The notes: a model not told the origin generated them from the letters alone. Shown: positions 10,595-21,961, numbered from the stretch's first letter. The stretch: DNA of 64,000 nucleotides from REEB95 sp035934235 (GCA_035934235.1 DASYYB010000029.1:1-64000), one strand, 5' to 3'. Numbers and translations are program-made.

Positions 10595-11308
10595 TCAGAG
10601 CCCGAGATAGGATTGCTGGATGACGGGATTTTGCTTAAACGCCGCCGACGTTCCCGCGAGCTTGATGCGGCCGGTCTCCAGCAGATAGGCGCGGTCGACG
10701 ACCGCCAGCACCTGGCGCACGTTCTGCTCGACGATCAGGACAGTGAATCCTTCGGCGCGGATGCGCTTGGCCAATTCGAAAACCTGCTCGACCACCAAGG
10801 GCGCGAGGCCCGCCGACGGCTCGTCCATCAGCAACAGCTTGGGCTTCGACATGAGGGCGCGGCCGATCGCCACCATCTGCTGCTCGCCGCCCGACAGCGT
10901 GCCGGCGAGCTGCTTCCGGCGCTCTTTGAGGCGCGGGAAAAGCTCGTAGACCCAGGCGACGCGCTCGGCGAAGGCGCGCCGCGCCGCCGACAGATAGGCG
11001 CCCATGCGCAAATTCTCTTCGACGGTTAGGCGCGGAAACAGCCGGCGGTTTTCCGGCACGTGCGCGATGCCGGCGGCGACCACGCGATAGGCCGGCGCGC
11101 CAGCGAGCGATTCGCCTTCGAGAACGATGCGGCCCGAACGCGGCGGCAATAGGCCCGAGATGACGCGCATCAGCGTCGTCTTGCCCGCGCCGTTGGGCCC
11201 GACGACGCCGACCGCCTCGCCGTGTCCGACGTCGAGCGAGACGTCGAACAGCGCCGCGAACGAGCCGTAGCCCGCGTTGACGCCGTCGAGGCTCAGGAGC
11301 GCTGCCAT
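10595..11308 (-). CDS. livF: ABC transporter ATP-binding protein (LivF)
   Basis: A cytoplasmic ATPase subunit of 237 residues, the standard LivF length. Walker A is GPNGAGKTTLMRVISG near residue 38, the signature motif is TLSGGEQQMVAIGRAL, and Walker B is LLLMDEPSAGLAP. The conserved C-terminal part of LivF (VLIVEQNVRQVLAVVDRAYL) is present. The start base at 11308 is also the last base of the LivG stop, giving a one-base overlap. It pairs with LivG to power the LivHM channel. Confidence 0.95.
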   Translation of the reverse strand: MAALLSLDGVNAGYGSFAALFDVSLDVGHGEAVGVVGPNGAGKTTLMRVISGLLPPRSGRIVLEGESLAGAPAYRVVAAGIAHVPENRRLFPRLTVEENLRMGAYLSAARRAFAERVAWVYELFPRLKERRKQLAGTLSGGEQQMVAIGRALMSKPKLLLMDEPSAGLAPLVVEQVFELAKRIRAEGFTVLIVEQNVRQVLAVVDRAYLLETGRIKLAGTSAAFKQNPVIQQSYLGL

Positions 11309-12072
11309 CAGCGCGACCGGCCAAGATAGACTTCGGCAACGTGCGAATCCTTGGCGGCGTCGCGCGGCAGTCCTTCGAAAATCACCTCGCCATGGTCGAG
11401 CACGATCACGCGGTCGACCACGCGCATCAGAACGCCCATGATGTGTTCGACCCAGACGATGGTGATGCCGAGATTGCGTCGGATGCGGCCGAGCATGTCA
11501 GCCGCCCGCTCCATTTCGGCATGATCGAGACCGCCGAGACTCTCGTCCGCCAGCAACAGCTTGGGCCGCGTCGCCAGCGCGCGCGCCAGCTCGAGCTTTT
11601 TGAGCTGTGCCGCACCGAGGCCGTCGATCGTCGCGTCGGCGTCGTTCGGCAGGCCGACCAGATCGAGCGCGGCGACCGCATGCATCTCGGCCTCGGCGCG
11701 CGAGGCGACGCCACGGCCGCCGTAGAACGCGGCCAGGGTGACGTTCTCGCGCAGGCCAAGACGGCGGAACGGCCGCGGAATCTGGAAGGTGCGGGCGAGA
11801 CCCTTGCGACAGATGCGGTGCGCCGACAAGCCTGCGATCTCCTGGTTTTCGAAGGCGATCGAACCGGCGCTCGGCCGCAACGTGCCGGCGATCAGGTTGA
11901 AGGTGGTGCTTTTGCCGGACCCGTTCGGCCCGATCAGGCCGAGAATCTCGCCGGCAGCAACGTTGAACGACACCCGGTTGACCGCCAGGAACCCGTCGAA
12001 GCTTTTGCTGACGCCCTTAACCGAAAGCACATCGACATCCGTGGCTGAGACACCGTGCCGCGGCCGCCGCAT
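11308..12072 (-). CDS. livG: ABC transporter ATP-binding protein (LivG)
   Basis: An ATPase subunit of 254 residues. Walker A is GPNGSGKSTTFNLIAG near residue 48. Walker B is KLLLADESLGGLDHAEME, with DES instead of the usual DEP. The ABC signature is degenerate: GLGAAQLKKLELARAL replaces the common YGxQRxLEIARAL form. Such variants occur among LivG-like proteins for substrates other than leucine, so this is noted rather than taken as inactivation. The ATG at 12072 has no obvious Shine-Dalgarno sequence, so the first dozen residues are uncertain. It lies 27 bases after the substrate-binding protein gene. Confidence 0.9.
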   Translation of the reverse strand: MRRPRHGVSATDVDVLSVKGVSKSFDGFLAVNRVSFNVAAGEILGLIGPNGSGKSTTFNLIAGTLRPSAGSIAFENQEIAGLSAHRICRKGLARTFQIPRPFRRLGLRENVTLAAFYGGRGVASRAEAEMHAVAALDLVGLPNDADATIDGLGAAQLKKLELARALATRPKLLLADESLGGLDHAEMERAADMLGRIRRNLGITIVWVEHIMGVLMRVVDRVIVLDHGEVIFEGLPRDAAKDSHVAEVYLGRSR

Positions 12073-12099
12073 GCGGCCGCGACGGGACAGAAACCGGCG

Positions 12100-13428
12100 T
12101 CAGGCGGCGTAGGGGTTCGACTTCGGCAGGGGCATCACGTCGTCGGCGGTTTTGATTTTGTCGGGCCAGACGATCGTTTCGACGTCGCCGTGCGCCTGCG
12201 TCACGCAGGCCGAAACGCGCAGATTCTGGCCGGCGAATTCGTTGCCCGGCGGCGCGAACTTGACGCCGTAGCCCTGGATCGTGCCGCCTTCCGGAATATC
12301 GACATCGAGCGCCGCCTTGCGGATCGCATCCGGGTTCGTGCCGCCGTATTTGGTGATCGCCACCGGCAGCACGTTTTGTAGAAAGATCCAGGTCTGGTTG
12401 AAGCCCATCGAGACGTGCGGCGGCACGGCTTCGTTGCCGGTCGCCTTCTTGTAGCGTTCGACCATCACCTTGACCAACTGCTCGAGCTCGGGCTTGAGCG
12501 AGCCCGGCTTGAGGTTCTGCGCCGAGACTGGGTCGACGTTGAGGAAGTAATCGAGGTCGGAGCCGAACGCCTGTTTGAGCTTGTCGCGCTGGCCGTAGCC
12601 GGCGCCATGGCCGATCAACATCTTGAATTTGAGACCGGCTTCGCGCGCTTGGCGCAGGAACAGCGTGATGTCGGGATTGTAGCCGGTGTGCAGGATGACG
12701 TCGGCGTCGGCGCGCTTGAGCTTGGTGACCAGCGACGACAGGTCCGACGTCGTCGCCGAATAGGCTTCGTTGAGCACGATCGGGATGCCGTCCGCCTTGG
12801 CGTGGATCTCGTCCGCCGCGCCGGTATCCGAGCCGTAGGGCCCGTCCTCGTGGATGATGGCGCATTTGAGCTTGGTCGGATCGATCTTGAGCTGCGCCGT
12901 CGAATGCTCCTTCAGGAAGGCGATCGCGGCGGCGCCATAGGCATCGGCGCTGACGCCGGGGCGGAAGGTGTAGGCCAGATTCTTGCCCTTCAGCACCTTG
13001 GTGGCGACGGCGATGGTGATCCACAGGATCTTCTTCGCCTGTTCCATCTTCTCGGCCAACGGGACCGCTTCGGGGCTGGCATAGATGCCGAGGATGGTGT
13101 CGACGTGCTGCTCGCTGATCAGGCGCTCGGCCTCGTTGAGCGCCACTTCAACCTTGCTTTGCGCGTCACCTTTCACCGGTTCGATCTTGTGCTTGCCGAG
13201 CACGCCGCCGTGCTCGTTGACGAGATCGATGGCGATCTGGGTTCCGATCGAACCCGGCACTGAGCCAGCGCCGGTGAACGGCCCGGTGAGGTCGTAAAGC
13301 ACGCCGATGCGGATCGGCGACGACGCAGCCTGGGCCCAGGCGCGGCCGCCAGCCAACGGCCCGGCCGCCGCCAGCGCGGCGGTTGCCGCGGAATATTTCA
13401 GGACCGAACGCCGCGTGGTCTTGGTCAT
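12100..13428 (-). CDS. ABC transporter periplasmic substrate-binding protein, Tat signal
   Basis: A protein of 442 residues of the Leu/Ile/Val-binding (type 1 periplasmic) family and the first gene of the importer operon. It begins MTKTTRRSVLKYSAATAALA: a twin-arginine signal followed by a hydrophobic stretch and a cleavage-type AWAQA. Mature sequence features are RIGVLYDLTGPFTGAGSV and the central DADVILHTGYNPD. The ATG at 13428 was chosen because GGGGAGG lies 4 bases upstream and the Tat motif begins immediately. It is divergent from a gentisate dioxygenase gene, which hints at an aromatic acid or a related compound as ligand; that is inference. Confidence 0.92.
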   Translation of the reverse strand: MTKTTRRSVLKYSAATAALAAAGPLAGGRAWAQAASSPIRIGVLYDLTGPFTGAGSVPGSIGTQIAIDLVNEHGGVLGKHKIEPVKGDAQSKVEVALNEAERLISEQHVDTILGIYASPEAVPLAEKMEQAKKILWITIAVATKVLKGKNLAYTFRPGVSADAYGAAAIAFLKEHSTAQLKIDPTKLKCAIIHEDGPYGSDTGAADEIHAKADGIPIVLNEAYSATTSDLSSLVTKLKRADADVILHTGYNPDITLFLRQAREAGLKFKMLIGHGAGYGQRDKLKQAFGSDLDYFLNVDPVSAQNLKPGSLKPELEQLVKVMVERYKKATGNEAVPPHVSMGFNQTWIFLQNVLPVAITKYGGTNPDAIRKAALDVDIPEGGTIQGYGVKFAPPGNEFAGQNLRVSACVTQAHGDVETIVWPDKIKTADDVMPLPKSNPYAA

Positions 13429-13618
13429 GATGCCTCCCCGATAGCGGCTCACGTGGCCGCACTTTGATCGGCCGCAGGCGCGGCCTGTTGTCGGTCAGTG
13501 TTGGGCAAGTCCCAAGGACTGTCAACGCGCCGCGGCCCACGTGCGGCATCCCACGCCGGCCACGGCGCGGGCCGACAAACGCTCTGTTTCCAATCGGTTA
13601 GCCATGGCCGACGGTCGC

Positions 13619-13647
13619 TTGACAGCTTGGTGAGGCGGTCCAATATG
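13619..13647 (+). promoter_or_regulatory. Putative sigma-70 promoter for gentisate dioxygenase
   Basis: TTGACA at 13619-13624, a 17-base spacer, then AATATG at 13642-13647. The -35 is a perfect consensus and the -10 is weak. The predicted start of transcription is about 35 bases before the ATG at 13689. An inverted repeat (TTGGG at 13501-13505, CCCAA at 13511-13515) lies upstream in the same divergent region and could be an operator. Confidence 0.45.
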
Positions 13648-13688
13648 GCCCTCGTCGCGACGCGGACCGACGGTAGAGGGCGCGGGAC

Positions 13689-14762
13689 ATGGACAGCACG
13701 AGCGCGATGGCGCACACGGTCAATCCGGCGAACGAGCGCGGCCGCGAGGGCTTTTACCAGCGCGCCGGCGGCCAGAATCTGGCGCCGTTATGGCGGGTGC
13801 TCGGCGCGCTCGTTACCGACGAGCCGGTGTCGCCGGTCAAGGCGACGATTTGGAAATACAGCGAGGTGCGCCCCTATCTGATAGAGGCATGCAAGTTGAT
13901 CACCGCCGCCGAGGCCGAGCGCCGCGTAATGATGCTCGAAAATCCGGGATTGCCGGGCCAATCGCGCATCACGCACAGCCTGTTCGCCGGCTTGCAGATC
14001 ATCCTACCGGGCGAGGTCGCGCCCGCCCATCGCCACGTTGCGTCGGCGCTGCGCTTCATCATCGAAGGCAAGGACGCCTACACCGCCGTCGCCGGCGAGA
14101 AGACCTCGATGTTGCCCGGCGATTTCGTGATCACGCCGTCGATGACCTGGCACGACCACGGCAACGAGGGCAACGGACCGATGGTGTGGCTCGACGGCCT
14201 CGACGTGCCGATCGTCAACCTGATGGACGCAAGCTTCCGCGACGGCTATCCCGACGCGAGCCATCCGGTGACCCGGCCGGAAGGCGCCGCCGAAGTCGAA
14301 TACGGCTACAACATGCTGCCGATCGACCAGGAATTCGGTGGCCAGACCTCGCCGATTTTCAACTATCCCTATGCACGGACGCGCGAAGGCCTCGAGAAGC
14401 TGCGCCGCTTCCGCAAGCCCGATCCCTATGCCGGGTTCAAGATGAAGTTCGTCAATCCGGTGACCGGCGGCTGGGCGATGCCGACGATCTCGACCTGGAT
14501 GCAACTCGTACCCAAGGACTTCAAGACCCAGCCCTATCGCTCGACCGACAGCACGGTGTTCACCGTTGTCGAAGGCAGCGGCACGAGCACCATCGGCGGC
14601 CAGCGGTTCGATTGGCAACCACACGACATTTTCGTCGCGCCGAGCTGGCACTTCCAAGAGCATGTCGCGACCGAGGATGCGGTGCTGTTCGGCTTCTCCG
14701 ACCGCGTCTGTCAGGAGAAACTCGGCTTCTTCCGCGAGCAGCGCGGCAACGAAGCGCGCTGA
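13689..14762 (+). CDS. Gentisate 1,2-dioxygenase
   Basis: Ring-cleaving dioxygenase of 357 residues that converts gentisate (2,5-dihydroxybenzoate) to maleylpyruvate using Fe(II). It has two cupin domains. The N-terminal cupin shows the iron-ligand motif AHRHVASALRFIIEG near residues 113-127 and a later TWHDHGNEG. The C-terminal cupin has TVVEGSGTSTIGGQRFDW and SWHFQEHV. Length matches gentisate dioxygenases. Maleylpyruvate isomerase and fumarylpyruvate hydrolase are not in the window, so the rest of the pathway must lie elsewhere. A related salicylate or 1-hydroxy-2-naphthoate dioxygenase is a less likely alternative. Confidence 0.87.
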   Translation: MDSTSAMAHTVNPANERGREGFYQRAGGQNLAPLWRVLGALVTDEPVSPVKATIWKYSEVRPYLIEACKLITAAEAERRVMMLENPGLPGQSRITHSLFAGLQIILPGEVAPAHRHVASALRFIIEGKDAYTAVAGEKTSMLPGDFVITPSMTWHDHGNEGNGPMVWLDGLDVPIVNLMDASFRDGYPDASHPVTRPEGAAEVEYGYNMLPIDQEFGGQTSPIFNYPYARTREGLEKLRRFRKPDPYAGFKMKFVNPVTGGWAMPTISTWMQLVPKDFKTQPYRSTDSTVFTVVEGSGTSTIGGQRFDWQPHDIFVAPSWHFQEHVATEDAVLFGFSDRVCQEKLGFFREQRGNEAR

Positions 14763-14771
14763 CCGGCGCGG

Positions 14772-14963
14772 CTACTGGATCGGAATCGGTATCACGCAGG
14801 AAACGCCGGCCGGACAGGTCGTTTGCGTCATCGCGATCTGGCCCCAGTTCAGCGCGATCTGATTCTCGATGCGCTGCGCGACCGCCGGCTTGACCGGATG
14901 GGTCGCCAGCATCACGGTGACGATGAGCAGCGCACCTAGGGCGTTCCACAATTCGTTGGACAC
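14772..14963 (-). CDS. Small hypothetical secreted or membrane-anchored protein
   Basis: A protein of 63 residues starting with GTG at 14963, preceded by CGGAGCC. The first 30 residues read as a hydrophobic segment (LGALLIVTVMLATH) then AVAQ, which could be a signal peptide with an AxA-like cleavage site. The remainder has two cysteines (TTCPAGVSCVIP) and ends IPIQ. I recognise no family. It is convergent with the gentisate dioxygenase, 9 bases apart. A strong hairpin lies directly upstream. Size and isolation make it uncertain, but codon use is ordinary. Confidence 0.5.
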   Translation of the reverse strand: MSNELWNALGALLIVTVMLATHPVKPAVAQRIENQIALNWGQIAMTQTTCPAGVSCVIPIPIQ

Positions 14964-14977
14964 GATCGGCTCCGATC

Positions 14978-15002
14978 AGCGGCCGGCGTTCTGCCGGCCG
15001 CT
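14978..15002 (-). promoter_or_regulatory. Perfect 10-bp hairpin in the leader of a small gene
   Basis: AGCGGCCGGC at 14978-14987 and GCCGGCCGCT at 14993-15002 form a perfect 10-bp inverted repeat with a 5-base loop, ending 15 bases before the GTG of the 63-residue protein. There is no T-run after it, so a simple intrinsic terminator is unlikely; an RNA element near the ribosome-binding site is possible. Confidence 0.45.
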
Positions 15003-15021
15003 CGAATATCGGCGCTAGGGG

Positions 15022-15037
15022 TAACCGAGTTCGGTTA
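15022..15037. promoter_or_regulatory. Inverted repeat, operator-like
   Basis: TAACCGA at 15022-15028 and TCGGTTA at 15031-15037 form a perfect 7-2-7 inverted repeat between two small minus-strand genes. Two direct copies of TGCTTAAT lie just upstream on the same strand, near 15053 and 15064. The region could be a promoter with an operator for the 63-residue gene; no regulator is adjacent. Confidence 0.3.
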
Positions 15038-15086
15038 ACCCGCGGTTGAAACGTGCTTAATCGTTGCTTAATAGCCGAACGCCGGC

Positions 15087-15308
15087 TCAGCGCGGCGGCT
15101 GCATGCCGATGGCGCGTTCAGTCAGCCAGGCGATCGCGGCGATGGCGAGGCCGGCGGCGATGAATGAGATGCCGAGCAGCCGCAGCCCGAACCCGATCCA
15201 GAAATGCGCCACAATGCGCAGGGCGAAACCGGTGCCGATGGCTGCCGCCGCCAACAGCCACATGGCGGTGATGACCGGGTGCCGCTTGCCGCCGCGTGCC
15301 TCTGCCAT
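15087..15308 (-). CDS. Small hypothetical membrane protein
   Basis: A protein of 73 residues starting MAEARGGKRHPVITAMWLL. Two hydrophobic segments are visible, about residues 12-29 (VITAMWLLAAAAIGTGFA) and 36-59 (WIGFGLRLLGISFIAAGLAI), followed by a short basic tail. The ATG at 15308 is supported by GGAGGGGAGG about 8 bases upstream; an alternative start 24 bases earlier has no better signal. No family is recognised. It lies downstream of gyrB in the same direction, 51 bases after its stop. Confidence 0.65.
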   Translation of the reverse strand: MAEARGGKRHPVITAMWLLAAAAIGTGFALRIVAHFWIGFGLRLLGISFIAAGLAIAAIAWLTERAIGMQPPR

Positions 15309-15359
15309 CCGACCCTCCCCTCCGGAAGCCATTCCGGCCAGGATCAGGCCATCTTAGCG

Positions 15360-17822
<2,463 letters not shown>

Positions 17823-17851
17823 GTGCCATCCACCAAGTTACGAGAACAACG

Positions 17852-19030
17852 TCATGCGGGTGACAGGGCGGCATCCGCGACCGCGAAAAACTGGGCGTGA
17901 CCCTTGATCTCGGCAAAGAGCGCCGCGTCGGTGCCGGCGAGCCAGCACTGCGCGCCGAGCGCGCGCAGCGCCTGAAACAGCGCGCTGCGCCGGGCGGCAT
18001 CAAGATGCGCGGTGACTTCGTCGAGCAGCAACACCGGCGCGCGGCCGCGCCGCAACGCCAGCAGCCGCGCGTAAGCGAGCACGATGGCGATCAACAGCGC
18101 CTTCTGCTCGCCGGTCGAGCACAAGGCGGCGGCTTCGCCGGTGCCGAGATGGCGCGCCAGCAGGTCCGAGCGGTGCGGTCCGGTTTGCGTCACGCCGCTG
18201 TCGCGGTCGAGTCCGCGCGACTCGTAGAGCGCCTTGCGGAAAGCCTCTTCGGCGGCCAGCGCCGGCATGCTGCCGAGCCAGTGTTCGACGGCACCTTCGA
18301 TCGCCAGGCCGGCACGCGGGAACGGTCCGGGCGCCTCGGCACACGCTGCGGCCAAGCGCGCGACCGCTTCGAGCCGCGCGGCAGCCAGCGCGACGCCGTT
18401 TTCGGCCATAATCTCCTCGAGCGCCTTGAGCCAGGACGGATCCGCCGCGCCTTCGCGCAGCAACCGTGCGCGTTCGCGCATCGCCCGCTCGTAAGCCAGA
18501 AGCCGCGACCAATGGCCGGGGTCGAAGCCGGTCACCAGCCGGTCGAGAAAGCGGCGTCGGCCGGAGGCGGCGTCGGCAAACAACCGATCCATCTGCGGCG
18601 TCAACCAGGCGACCGCGAGGCGCTCCGACAGTTCCTGCTGGCTTTTGACCGGCACGCCATCGATGCGAAGGTGGCGGCGCTCGCCGCTCTCGCTGTCGGC
18701 GTCGCGGCCCGTGCCGATATCGAATTCGCCGGCGGACCCGACCGCCGTCGCCGCCATCGCCCAGGCGCCGCCGCCGCGACGGTCGATTTCGCTGAGCTTG
18801 GCGCGGCGCAAGCCCTTGCCCGGCGCCAGAAACGAGAGCGCCTCGAGCAGGTTGGTCTTGCCGGCGCCGTTCGGCCCCACCAGCACGACCACGCCAGCCT
18901 CGACCGTCAGCCGGGCGCGCGCGTAACCGCGGAAGTCGGTCAGCATCAGCCGCACGACGGAAATCGCCGGCGCGGCAGCCGCCGCCCGTATTGCCGGCTT
19001 CGCGAAGGGAACCACCCGATCGGGCGTCAT
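17852..19030 (-). CDS. recF: DNA replication and repair protein RecF
   Basis: A protein of 392 residues that helps load RecA at gapped DNA with RecO and RecR. The N-terminal Walker A motif is VGPNGAGKTNLLEALSFL near residue 50, preceded by LTDFRGYARARL. Walker B with the conserved aspartate is VLLLDEVTAHLD near the C-terminus, and TGEQKALLIAIVLA is the SMC-like signature. The N-terminus carries an extra 20-25 residues rich in alanine before the conserved strand, so a later start is possible. It lies 9 bases after dnaN. Confidence 0.95.
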   Translation of the reverse strand: MTPDRVVPFAKPAIRAAAAAPAISVVRLMLTDFRGYARARLTVEAGVVVLVGPNGAGKTNLLEALSFLAPGKGLRRAKLSEIDRRGGGAWAMAATAVGSAGEFDIGTGRDADSESGERRHLRIDGVPVKSQQELSERLAVAWLTPQMDRLFADAASGRRRFLDRLVTGFDPGHWSRLLAYERAMRERARLLREGAADPSWLKALEEIMAENGVALAAARLEAVARLAAACAEAPGPFPRAGLAIEGAVEHWLGSMPALAAEEAFRKALYESRGLDRDSGVTQTGPHRSDLLARHLGTGEAAALCSTGEQKALLIAIVLAYARLLALRRGRAPVLLLDEVTAHLDAARRSALFQALRALGAQCWLAGTDAALFAEIKGHAQFFAVADAALSPA

Positions 19031-19039
19031 GCCTCGCGC

Positions 19040-20161
19040 CTAAACGCGCATCGGCATGAGGACGTAAAGCGCGCTGGCGTCGGTGGCGTCGCGCACCACG
19101 GTCGGAGAGGCGGCGTCGGCCATGACGAATTTGGCGCCGTCGCCCTCGATCTGCTCGGTGATGTCGAGGAGATAGCGCGAGTTGAAACCGATCTCGATCG
19201 GCGAGGCGCTGTAACGCACCTCGATTTCCTCGGACGCGGTGCCGTTTTCGGCGCTGGTGGCCGAGAGCGTCAGGCTGTTGCGTTCGATCGCCAGCTTCAC
19301 CGCCCGACTCTTCTCGCTCGAGATCGTCGCCACGCGATCGACGGCGGCCGCGAACGACTTGCACTCGACCTCGAGCACCTTGTCGTTCCCCGTCGGGATG
19401 ACCCGATCGTAATCGGGGAAGGTGCCGTCGATCAGCTTGGAGGTCAGCACCGTATTCTCGCCGAAGCCGAAGCGGATCTTGGTGTCCGACAGCGACACGG
19501 CGATGTCTTGGTCGAATTCGTCGAGCAGCTTGCGCAACTCGCCGACCGCCTTGCGCGGCACGATCACGCCCGGCATGCCGGCGGCGCCGTCGGGCAGCGG
19601 CAGCTCCATCCGCGCCAGACGATGGCCGTCGGTCGCGACCGCGCGCAGCATGTTGACGTCGTTGCTCTTGGCAGCGTGGAGGTAGATGCCGTTGAGGTAG
19701 TAGCGCGTCTCCTCGGTCGAGATCGCGAACCGGGTGCGATCGATCAGCCGCTTCAGGTCGGCGGCCGAAAGCATGAAATTGTGCGCCAGGTCGCTGCCCG
19801 ACATGACCGGGTAATCCTCGGCCGGCAGGCAGGCGAGGGTGAAGGTCGAGCGGCCGGACCGGAGCGTCATCTGCCCCTTGTCGGCGCCGAGTTCGAGCGC
19901 CACCTGTGCGCCCTCGGGCAGCTTGCGCGTGATGTCGTAGAGCGTGTGCGCCGGTACGGTGGTGCCGCCGGCTTTGCCGCCTTGCGCCGGCACGGACGAG
20001 ATCATTTCGATGTCCATGTCGGTCGCCGACAGCGCTAGCTTGCCGTCGACTCCGCGCAGCAGCACGTTCGACAGGATGGGTATGGTGTTGCGTCGCTCGA
20101 CCACGCTCTGCACGTGGCCCAATGCCTTTAGCAGAGCGGCGCGTTCGATCGTCAGTTTCAT
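19040..20161 (-). CDS. dnaN: DNA polymerase III beta sliding clamp
   Basis: A protein of 373 residues, the standard length of the clamp, starting MKLTIERAALLKALGHVQSV. Characteristic segments are NTIPILSNVLL, LPAEDYPVM and the C-terminal ALYVLMPMRV. It forms a dimeric ring that tethers the replicase to DNA. I chose the ATG at 20161 from the conserved N-terminus; an open extension upstream to 20260 is arginine- and glycine-rich and unlike the family. It is separated from dnaA by 251 bases without a gene and is followed by recF. Confidence 0.97.
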   Translation of the reverse strand: MKLTIERAALLKALGHVQSVVERRNTIPILSNVLLRGVDGKLALSATDMDIEMISSVPAQGGKAGGTTVPAHTLYDITRKLPEGAQVALELGADKGQMTLRSGRSTFTLACLPAEDYPVMSGSDLAHNFMLSAADLKRLIDRTRFAISTEETRYYLNGIYLHAAKSNDVNMLRAVATDGHRLARMELPLPDGAAGMPGVIVPRKAVGELRKLLDEFDQDIAVSLSDTKIRFGFGENTVLTSKLIDGTFPDYDRVIPTGNDKVLEVECKSFAAAVDRVATISSEKSRAVKLAIERNSLTLSATSAENGTASEEIEVRYSASPIEIGFNSRYLLDITEQIEGDGAKFVMADAASPTVVRDATDASALYVLMPMRV

Positions 20162-20412
20162 GGGTGGTTGGCGTTCGTCCGTTGTAGCGGCTTTGCCTCG
20201 CGCCGGACCGTCTTTCGTGCCCGACACCCCGCCGCGTCCGAATCCCGGCACGCGTCGCAACGCGCGCCGAAAACGGCCACCGAACGGGAAAAAACTATAG
20301 CACAGGGGGTTTCGAGCGTATACCGCGGTGGGCGCATGAATCGCGTCCCCGAGTCGATATTTTCGAGTTTTAGATCAGATACTTACAACGGGCGCGCGAC
20401 GCCGCTTTCGGC

Positions 20413-21816
20413 TCAGTTTTCGAGCATGCGGCGGAGCAGCTCGATGTCCTCGGCCAAGGTGGTGTCGGCGGCTTTCAGCTCTTCGATTTTGCGCACCGCG
20501 TGCATCACCGTCGTATGGTCGCGGCCGCCGAACTTGCGGCCGATCTCGGGCAGCGAGCGCGGCGTCAGCTGCTTGCACAGATACATCGCCACCTGGCGCG
20601 GCCGCGCGACCGCGCGGGCGCGGCGGGCGGAATGCATATCGGCGAGCCGGATGTTGTAATGCTCGGCGACGCGCTTCTGAATCTCGTCGATGGTCACGCG
20701 CCGGTCGTTGGCGCGCAGCAGATCGTGCAGCACCTCTTGGGCGCCTTCGAGCGTCACCATGCCGCCCGTCAGCTGGGTGTGGGCGCTGATCCGGTGCAAC
20801 GCGCCTTCCAATTCACGCACGTTGGACGTGATCTTATGCGCGAGGAATTCCAACACCTTGCCGGGCACCGGCAGCTGCGTCGTTTCGGCCTTGGCCTGAA
20901 GAATGCCGAGACGGAGCTCGTAGGTCGTCGGATGGATGTCGGCGACCAAGCCCCAGCCGAGCCGCGACTTGACGCGCTCTTCGATGCCTTCGAGGTCCGA
21001 CGGCGACTTGTCCGCCGAGATCACGATCTGCCGGTTCTGATCAACTAAAGCATTGAAAGTATGGAAGAATTCTTCCTGCGTGGCATCGCGGCCACCAATG
21101 AACTGGACGTCGTCGATCATCAGCACGTCGACCGAACGGAACTGCTCCTTGAACGCCATCGTGTCCTTGAAGCGGATCGCCCGGACGAACTGGAACATGA
21201 ACTTCTCGGCCGAGAGGTAGATGACCTTGCGATGCGGCGCGCGGGTGCGGATATGCCATGCGATCGCATGCATCAGATGGGTCTTGCCCAGACCGACGCC
21301 GCCATACAGGAAGAGTGGGTTGAACGGCAGCTGCAGGTTGCCGCCGGACCGTGCGCCGACCTGCGCCTCGGCGACCCGGCGGGCGGCCGCATGCGCGAGC
21401 TCGTTGGGCTTGCCGACGACGAAATTCTCAAAGGTGAAGCGCGGATCGAGCGGCGCGCTGATGTCTTTTTCCTCGGTGGCGGCGGACGGCTCAACGCCGT
21501 CGCCGGCCGGCAGGGCCGGCTCGGCTTCGACCGCCTGGGCCACGGTCCGGCCGGTGACCAGGATCTCGACCGCCGCGATGGCATCGTCCTCGTCGTTCCA
21601 CAAGGCGCGGATGCGATCCGAGTAATGCTGGCTGACCCAATCGCGCAGGAACCGGGTGGGCACGCCGATCCGCACCCGGCCGGCGTCGACACCATAGAGG
21701 GTCATCGACTTGAGCCAGGCACGATAGGCGGCGTCGCCGCACTCCTCGCGCAAGCGGCCGCGCACGCGCGCCCATTGCGACTGGATGTCGCCTTTGCGGC
21801 TGGCCGGTTCCGTCAT
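20413..21816 (-). CDS. dnaA: Chromosomal replication initiator DnaA
   Basis: A protein of 467 residues starting MTEPASRKGDIQSQWARV. The AAA+ domain has Walker A GGVGLGKTHLMHAI near residue 170, Walker B VDVLMIDDVQFI, and sensor region VISADKSPSDLEGIEERVKS. The C-terminal DNA-binding domain carries the signature FGGRDHTTVMHAVRKIEEL. A GTG 6 bases upstream is also in frame; the ATG matches alphaproteobacterial DnaA N-termini better. The 416-base region before it contains repeated stem-loops but no clear consensus DnaA boxes. Confidence 0.97.
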   Translation of the reverse strand: MTEPASRKGDIQSQWARVRGRLREECGDAAYRAWLKSMTLYGVDAGRVRIGVPTRFLRDWVSQHYSDRIRALWNDEDDAIAAVEILVTGRTVAQAVEAEPALPAGDGVEPSAATEEKDISAPLDPRFTFENFVVGKPNELAHAAARRVAEAQVGARSGGNLQLPFNPLFLYGGVGLGKTHLMHAIAWHIRTRAPHRKVIYLSAEKFMFQFVRAIRFKDTMAFKEQFRSVDVLMIDDVQFIGGRDATQEEFFHTFNALVDQNRQIVISADKSPSDLEGIEERVKSRLGWGLVADIHPTTYELRLGILQAKAETTQLPVPGKVLEFLAHKITSNVRELEGALHRISAHTQLTGGMVTLEGAQEVLHDLLRANDRRVTIDEIQKRVAEHYNIRLADMHSARRARAVARPRQVAMYLCKQLTPRSLPEIGRKFGGRDHTTVMHAVRKIEELKAADTTLAEDIELLRRMLEN

Positions 21817-21961
21817 GCCCACACCCGGAGGACCAGGCTGGCGGACGCCCGCGTCTTCACATCCTGTTGCGTCGAAGCAGCCGATGCCGGCGCCGACGAT
21901 TCCGTGTAGTCCGTCACCACGCCCCCCAAGGAACCCTAAAAACCCAAACGAGCACCGTTAT

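Noticed and set aside
17897..20038. 713-residue open frame opposite recF and dnaN
   Set aside because: It covers parts of two conserved genes, with no domain signature or ribosome-binding context; a shadow.
20162..20412. Regulatory or origin element between dnaN and dnaA
   Set aside because: 251 bases examined; a TATAGT-like box near the dnaN side exists, but without a matching -35, and no DnaA boxes were found.
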